Positions 5,896 to 8,842 of a stretch of 8,842 bases of DNA are shown here, piece after piece. Every line of letters begins with the position of its first letter. Within the stretch, counting starts at the first letter, position 1. Source of the stretch: QHXN01 sp040509515 (lineage in GTDB: Bacteria; Acidobacteriota; Blastocatellia; Pyrinomonadales; Pyrinomonadaceae); assembly GCA_040509515.1 (NCBI GenBank), contig JBEVKV010000313.1, positions 1 to 8,842 of the forward strand, read 5' to 3'. The translations under genes and the position numbers were made by a program. Below the pieces are notes generated by a model. The model had not been told where the DNA came from. It ran no database searches and saw nothing but the letters and a program-made list of their open reading frames with translations.

Positions 5896-7790
5896 GCGGC
5901 GAGGTCTTTCGCCGCTTTGTAGTTATCGTACTCGGGCGGGAGCCTCCTCCCGTCAACGTACTCGTTGTAGAGCCACGGGTCGCCGACCGCAAAGACCGTC
6001 CCCCGCCCGTGCCTCGCGACGGCCATCACGACATCGCCGTTGTGTTCGAGCGCCGGCGACGCGGGCTTCGTCAGCGCGAGCGTCGAAAGCTCTTTCAGGT
6101 AGAGAGTGCGCGCGGTCTTGAAGACCGGGTGCCCCGCCGGGACGCCGATCTTGCCCTCGTGCCAGTTGGTGCCCTGCACGCGGTTCTTGCTGTCCTTGTT
6201 GAACTGGATGCCGAACGCTTTCGCGAGCGTGTTGAAGCGGTCGAACTCGGCGTTGCCCGCGTCGTTGTGCAGGAGCAGGAGGACGCCGCCCGACTTGACC
6301 CAGTCGGCAACCGCCTTGACGTGCTGCGGCTCGACGAAGTTCGGTCTCTCCGTCTCCTTCTCGGTGTCCGGGTCGACGATGACGTAGACGGACGCGTTCT
6401 TCAAATTCTGCGCGGTCGGCGCGGCGCTCAGCGTCTCGGTCTTCGCGCCGTAGTTCCTGAAGACGTGGCCGAGGACGTAGAAGCCGGGGTGCGGCCACTC
6501 GTCCCACTTGTAGTGCCAGACGGTCGAGCCGCCCGACGCGTCCTTCTTCACCTCGTGGTTGAAGTAGTCGTCGAGCATGACGGTCTTGCCGCGACCGGGC
6601 CGGCCCTCGGCGGCGGCCTCCATCTCGGCGGCGGCCATCAGGAACGCGCCCACGCCCTTCGCGTCGTTGGTCACGACCTTCTCGCTCAGGTAGTACTCGT
6701 AGCTGCCGTCGCGGTAAGGGTTCCCGCCGAGACCCGCGACGCTCACCGTCCCCTTGAAGTTGACGCCGCCGCCCGCGGCCTCTTCGACGAACTGCCGTTC
6801 GATGCCGGCCCAACCTTTGCGCGCGACCTTCATGTAAGACTCGGGCAGGTAGCCGAGCTTGACGGCCTTCGCAATCGAGTAGACGAACATCGCCGAGGCG
6901 GACGCTTCGAGGTAGTTGCCCTTCGCGTTGCCCTTGTCCAACACCTGCCACCACAGCCCCGACTTCGGCTCCTGATACTTCTCGACCGCCGCCGCCAGCC
7001 GCCCGAGTATCGCGATCAACTCTCCGCGCCGCGGGTGCCCGGCGGGGAAGTGTTCGAGCGTGTCCACCAGCGCCATCGCGTACCAGCCCATCGCGCGCCC
7101 CCAGAAGTGTGGCGAGCGCCCCGTCGTCTTGTCGGCCCAGCGCTGCTCCTTCGACTCGTCCCAGCCGTGGTAGAGCAGCCCGGTCTTCGCGTCGCGCGAG
7201 TGCGTCTCCATCAGGACGAACTGCTTGGCGATGTCGTCGAACGCCTCGGGCTCGCCGAACAGGCGCGCGTACTCGGCGTAGAACGGCTCGCCCATGTAGA
7301 GGCCGTCGAGCCACATCTGCGACGGGTAAATCTTCTTGTGCCAGAAGCCGCCCTCGGACGTGCGCGGGTGGTTCTTCAACTGCTCGCGGAGACTCGCCGC
7401 CGCCTTGCGATACTTATCCTGCCCCGTCACCTTGTAGAGCAGCAGCAGGATGCGCCCGGGCTGCACGTTGTCGATGTTGTAGTCGGCCTGCTTGTAAGTC
7501 CGAATCGTCCCGTCCTCTTCGACGTAGCGATCCGTGAGCCGCTTGATGTAGTCGAAGTAGCGCCCGTCGCCCGTGTTGAGCCAGACGGCCTGCATCCCCG
7601 TCAGCAGCACGCCCTGCTCGTAAGTCCACTTGTCGGGTCGCTCCGGCTCCTTGACCGCGTCCTTCCAGACCGTCATCACCGTCGCCGCCATCCGCTCGGA
7701 CGTGGGCGCGGCGGCCTGCCCGCGCGCCGGCGTCGCGGCCGGCCCCGCCAGCATCAGTAGAGAAAGAATTGCCTTCGCAGTGAATCTCAA
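5871..7790 (-). CDS. secreted GH105 (GH88-like) unsaturated rhamnogalacturonyl hydrolase with C-terminal DUF4350/GATase1-like domain
   Basis: Exported glycoside hydrolase, 639 residues from the TTG at 7790. YteR/YesR-type enzymes hydrate the 4,5-unsaturated uronate left by rhamnogalacturonan lyases and release it as 4-deoxy-5-keto-uronate. The start is chosen because TTG (7788-7790) has CGGGGGT six bases upstream (GGGGGT, 7797-7802) and yields a clean signal peptide (MRFTAKAILSLLMLAG, cleavage about 20-28). An in-frame TTG at 7856 would add 22 residues that do not look like an export signal. The (alpha/alpha)6 GH105 domain spans about 30-395: TYEQGV (56-61), YNIDNVQPG (104-112), MWLDGLYMGEPFY (159-171, D162 the likely general acid), SPHFWGRAMGWYAMAL (226-241), and GNPYRDGSYEYYL near the end. 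Residues about 400-639 form a second domain (VYVIVDP, WVKSGGVLLLLHND, VFAVGDPWLYNEY) resembling DUF4350/class I amidotransferase-like folds, with no obvious catalytic triad. It is first gene of the - strand operon. Confidence 0.88.
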   Translation of the reverse strand: MRFTAKAILSLLMLAGPAATPARGQAAAPTSERMAATVMTVWKDAVKEPERPDKWTYEQGVLLTGMQAVWLNTGDGRYFDYIKRLTDRYVEEDGTIRTYKQADYNIDNVQPGRILLLLYKVTGQDKYRKAAASLREQLKNHPRTSEGGFWHKKIYPSQMWLDGLYMGEPFYAEYARLFGEPEAFDDIAKQFVLMETHSRDAKTGLLYHGWDESKEQRWADKTTGRSPHFWGRAMGWYAMALVDTLEHFPAGHPRRGELIAILGRLAAAVEKYQEPKSGLWWQVLDKGNAKGNYLEASASAMFVYSIAKAVKLGYLPESYMKVARKGWAGIERQFVEEAAGGGVNFKGTVSVAGLGGNPYRDGSYEYYLSEKVVTNDAKGVGAFLMAAAEMEAAAEGRPGRGKTVMLDDYFNHEVKKDASGGSTVWHYKWDEWPHPGFYVLGHVFRNYGAKTETLSAAPTAQNLKNASVYVIVDPDTEKETERPNFVEPQHVKAVADWVKSGGVLLLLHNDAGNAEFDRFNTLAKAFGIQFNKDSKNRVQGTNWHEGKIGVPAGHPVFKTARTLYLKELSTLALTKPASPALEHNGDVVMAVARHGRGTVFAVGDPWLYNEYVDGRRLPPEYDNYKAAKDLAAWLLGQSR

Positions 7791-7907
7791 AATCGCACCC
7801 CCGTAAAATTCTCGCCCCGGCCGCGGGCCGGGAGTCTGAGCCGTGAAATTGACCAATCCGCGTAAAATGTTCTGCGCAATCTCCGTCCGACTATGAATAG
7901 AGCCGGC

Positions 7908-7919
7908 AATGGTTAGACC
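7908..7919. promoter_or_regulatory. candidate FadR/GntR-type operator 1
   Basis: AATGGTTAGACC contains the inverted repeat GGT-TAG-ACC. It shares ten fixed positions (AATGGTnnGACC) with a second copy at 8067-8078. The TGGTnnGACC core agrees with the known E. coli FadR operator core TGGTCNGACCA, apart from the last base. It sits 28 bp upstream of the predicted -35 of the regulator promoter and about 120 bp upstream of the GH105 start, so it could serve either divergent transcript. Assignment to the adjacent FCD regulator is inference. Confidence 0.45.
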
Positions 7920-7946
7920 TTTCGACGTTAAACCAAAACAATATGT

Positions 7947-7975
7947 TCGACAAAAACAGAAAAGACAGTTAGAAT
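7947..7975 (+). promoter_or_regulatory. sigma70-like promoter of the FCD regulator gene
   Basis: TCGACA (7947-7952, five of six to TTGACA) is followed after exactly 17 bases by TAGAAT (7970-7975, five of six to TATAAT). The spacer is AT-rich. Transcription would start near 7982 and leave a leader of about 90 nt before the ATG at 8073. This is the best promoter match I found in the divergent region. Sigma factor preference in this host is unknown. Confidence 0.5.
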
Positions 7976-8066
7976 GCCGTCGCCTTAACAGTTGGCGGTC
8001 GAAATTGGCCGTCCCGAGACGTAAACTCCCTTGCGCCCGTGGTCAACAAAAAATACCGGCCGGAGA

Positions 8067-8078
8067 AATGGTATGACC
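8067..8078. promoter_or_regulatory. candidate FadR/GntR-type operator 2, over the regulator start codon
   Basis: AATGGTATGACC contains the inverted repeat GGT-ATG-ACC, whose central ATG is the start codon of the FCD regulator. It matches operator 1 at AATGGTnnGACC. Centre-to-centre distance is 159 bp, close to 15 helical turns, so both sites would face the same side of the DNA. A dimer bound here would block elongation from the promoter at 7947-7975, which suggests negative autoregulation. Part of the match is constrained by the start codon, so confidence is moderate. Confidence 0.4.
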
Positions 8079-8842
8079 GATTTAAATAGCGACATCTTCA
8101 AAACTATCGATCCGGAACGGCGCGGAACGACCTCCGAAGAGGTCATCTCGCAGCTCCGCGAGATGATTCACCGCGGTGAGCTGCGACCCGGCGACCGTCT
8201 CCCGCCCGAGCGCGATTTGGCCAAGCTGCTCGGCGTCAGCCGCCCGACGCTGCGCGCCGGCATCCGCTCGCTGGCGGCGGTCGGCGTCCTCCAGTCGCGA
8301 CAGGGCGCGGGCACCTTCGTGGTCAAGGCCGACGGCCCGCCGTCGCTCGACAGCAGCCCGCTGCGGCTGATGGCCTCGCTCCACGGCTTCACCTCGGCCG
8401 AGATGTTCGAGGCGCGGCAGTCGCTTGAGATGGCCGTCGCGGGGCTCGCGGCCGAGCGCGCGACCGGCGACCAGCAGGCCGCGATGTCCGAGGAGGTCGC
8501 GGGGATGTTCGCCTCGCTCGACGACCCCGAGCAGTTCCTCGTCCACGACATGCGTTTTCACCAGACGGTGGCGGCGGCCTCGGGCAACCGCATCCTGACC
8601 TCGCTGATGAACATGGTGGCGACCATCCTCTTCGACACGCGCATCAAGACCGTCAAGCGCGCCACCGACCTCAAGGAGTCGGCCGAGATGCACCGCCACG
8701 TCTACCGCGCCATCCGCGAGCACGACCCGGAGGCCGCGCGCCACGCCATGAGCGCGCACCTCTCGAAGGCGCAGAGGGCTTGGGAGGCCGAGACAATCGA
8801 GACCCAAGAAAACGGCTCGGACAACTCCGAAGGCAACGGCGC
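8073..8842 (+). CDS. FadR-subfamily (FCD) GntR transcriptional regulator, 3' partial
   Basis: Ligand-responsive DNA-binding regulator; 256 residues are visible and the frame is still open at the right edge. The ATG at 8073 has GGAG at 8062-8065, seven bases upstream; an ATG at 8068 hits a stop after two codons. The N-terminal winged helix-turn-helix spans about 18-84: GELRPGDRLPPERDLAKLLG, VSRPTLRAGIRSLAAVGVL and the wing RQGAGTFV (76-83). The FCD effector domain spans about 105-238, with the usual metal/carboxylate ligands apparently present: D159 and H163 (HDMRFHQ), H207 (MHRHVYRAI) and H229 (MSAHL). FCD regulators commonly sense organic or sugar acids (UxuR, ExuR, LldR, GntR relatives), which fits a uronate or aldonate inducer here. 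It is divergent from the GH105 operon. After residue 240 the sequence becomes polar and low-complexity (TQENGSDNSEGNG), so the stop is probably close beyond the edge. Confidence 0.9.
   Translation, partial: MTDLNSDIFKTIDPERRGTTSEEVISQLREMIHRGELRPGDRLPPERDLAKLLGVSRPTLRAGIRSLAAVGVLQSRQGAGTFVVKADGPPSLDSSPLRLMASLHGFTSAEMFEARQSLEMAVAGLAAERATGDQQAAMSEEVAGMFASLDDPEQFLVHDMRFHQTVAAASGNRILTSLMNMVATILFDTRIKTVKRATDLKESAEMHRHVYRAIREHDPEAARHAMSAHLSKAQRAWEAETIETQENGSDNSEGNG

Larger units (their letters stand above)
7791..8072. other. divergent intergenic regulatory region
   Basis: This 282-bp stretch lies between two divergent starts and is clearly AT-richer than its surroundings, especially 7921-7975. It contains a sigma70-like promoter for the regulator, two FadR-type operator candidates and the GH105 ribosome site. 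A weaker TGGTCAAC (8040-8047) and its partial mirror TTGGTCAATTTC (- strand, 7846-7857) may be extra half-sites. There is an imperfect 13-bp-period direct repeat, TTGGCGGTC (7992-8000) and TTGGCCGTC (8005-8013). I see no convincing promoter hexamer pair on the - strand for the GH105 operon. The nearest is TTGTCG, 17 bases, then TAACGT, which is a poor match. I see no tRNA, small ORF or terminator here. Confidence 0.7.

Noticed and set aside
6009..7760. 583-codon open frame on the + strand opposite the GH105 gene
   Set aside because: The sequence is Arg/Val/Leu-rich antisense translation without domains. The - strand GH105 has signal peptide, motifs and ribosome site.
7791..7856. Upstream TTG start for the GH105 gene
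   Set aside because: It would place 22 polar residues ahead of the signal peptide. The TTG at 7790 has a GGGGGT site six bases away.
7801..7870. Repeated GTAAAAT/GTGAAAT words at 7803, 7843 and 7862
   Set aside because: They are short AT words with irregular spacing (40 and 19), compatible with chance.
1..8842. CRISPR, tRNA, rRNA, insertion sequence or defence system
   Set aside because: I found no array of spaced repeats, no tRNA-like fold, no transposase or terminal inverted repeats, and no nuclease or toxin-antitoxin motif.

Overview
The window is a GC-rich chromosomal segment carrying a sugar-acid (hexuronate/pectin) catabolism locus. The genes have high-GC third positions, GTG and TTG starts, and mostly clear GGAG-type ribosome binding sites. 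Two proteins have Sec signal peptides and no lipobox. This fits a GC-rich Gram-negative soil-type bacterium. I lean towards Acidobacteriota because of the mix of uronate genes, the GH105 fusion and the FadR-type regulator. That is inference from gene content, and no rRNA or marker gene is present to settle it.

Left half (about 1-4256), + strand: four tightly packed genes form a probable operon. They are an SDR-type D-mannonate oxidoreductase (fructuronate reductase, UxuB/YjmF type, cut by the left edge), a PfkB-family 2-keto-3-deoxygluconate kinase (KdgK), a LarA-superfamily nickel-pincer racemase/epimerase homologue, and a YiaK/DlgD-type 2,3-diketo-L-gulonate reductase. UxuB and KdgK flank the mannonate dehydratase step of the classical glucuronate route (fructuronate -> mannonate -> KDG -> KDPG). 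The LarA homologue keeps the residues that hold and use the nickel-pincer nucleotide. It is stop-to-start adjacent to the reductase, so these two probably act on one sugar acid or its keto form. A 2-epimerase of an aldonate such as D-mannonate/D-gluconate or L-gulonate/L-idonate is the most attractive reading. This is the least conventional part of the window.

Right half (about 4265-7790), - strand, convergent with the first operon: a second probable operon, in transcription order, encodes a secreted GH105 unsaturated rhamnogalacturonyl hydrolase fused to a C-terminal DUF4350/GATase1-like domain, a Gfo/Idh/MocA oxidoreductase that overlaps it, and a small secreted cupin with an altered metal site. 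The GH105 would release 4-deoxy-5-keto-uronate from lyase-cleaved pectin. That product feeds into KDG and so towards the kinase of the + strand operon.

Right end: a 282-bp AT-richer divergent region (7791-8072) separates the - strand operon from a FadR-subfamily (FCD) GntR regulator that runs off the right edge. The region holds a good sigma70-like promoter for the regulator and two copies of AATGGTnnGACC. This motif resembles known FadR-type operators, and one copy covers the regulator's own start codon. I read this as an autoregulated local switch for the uronate genes. LarB/LarC/LarE (cofactor synthesis), mannonate dehydratase, KDPG aldolase, KduI and any transporter are not in the window.
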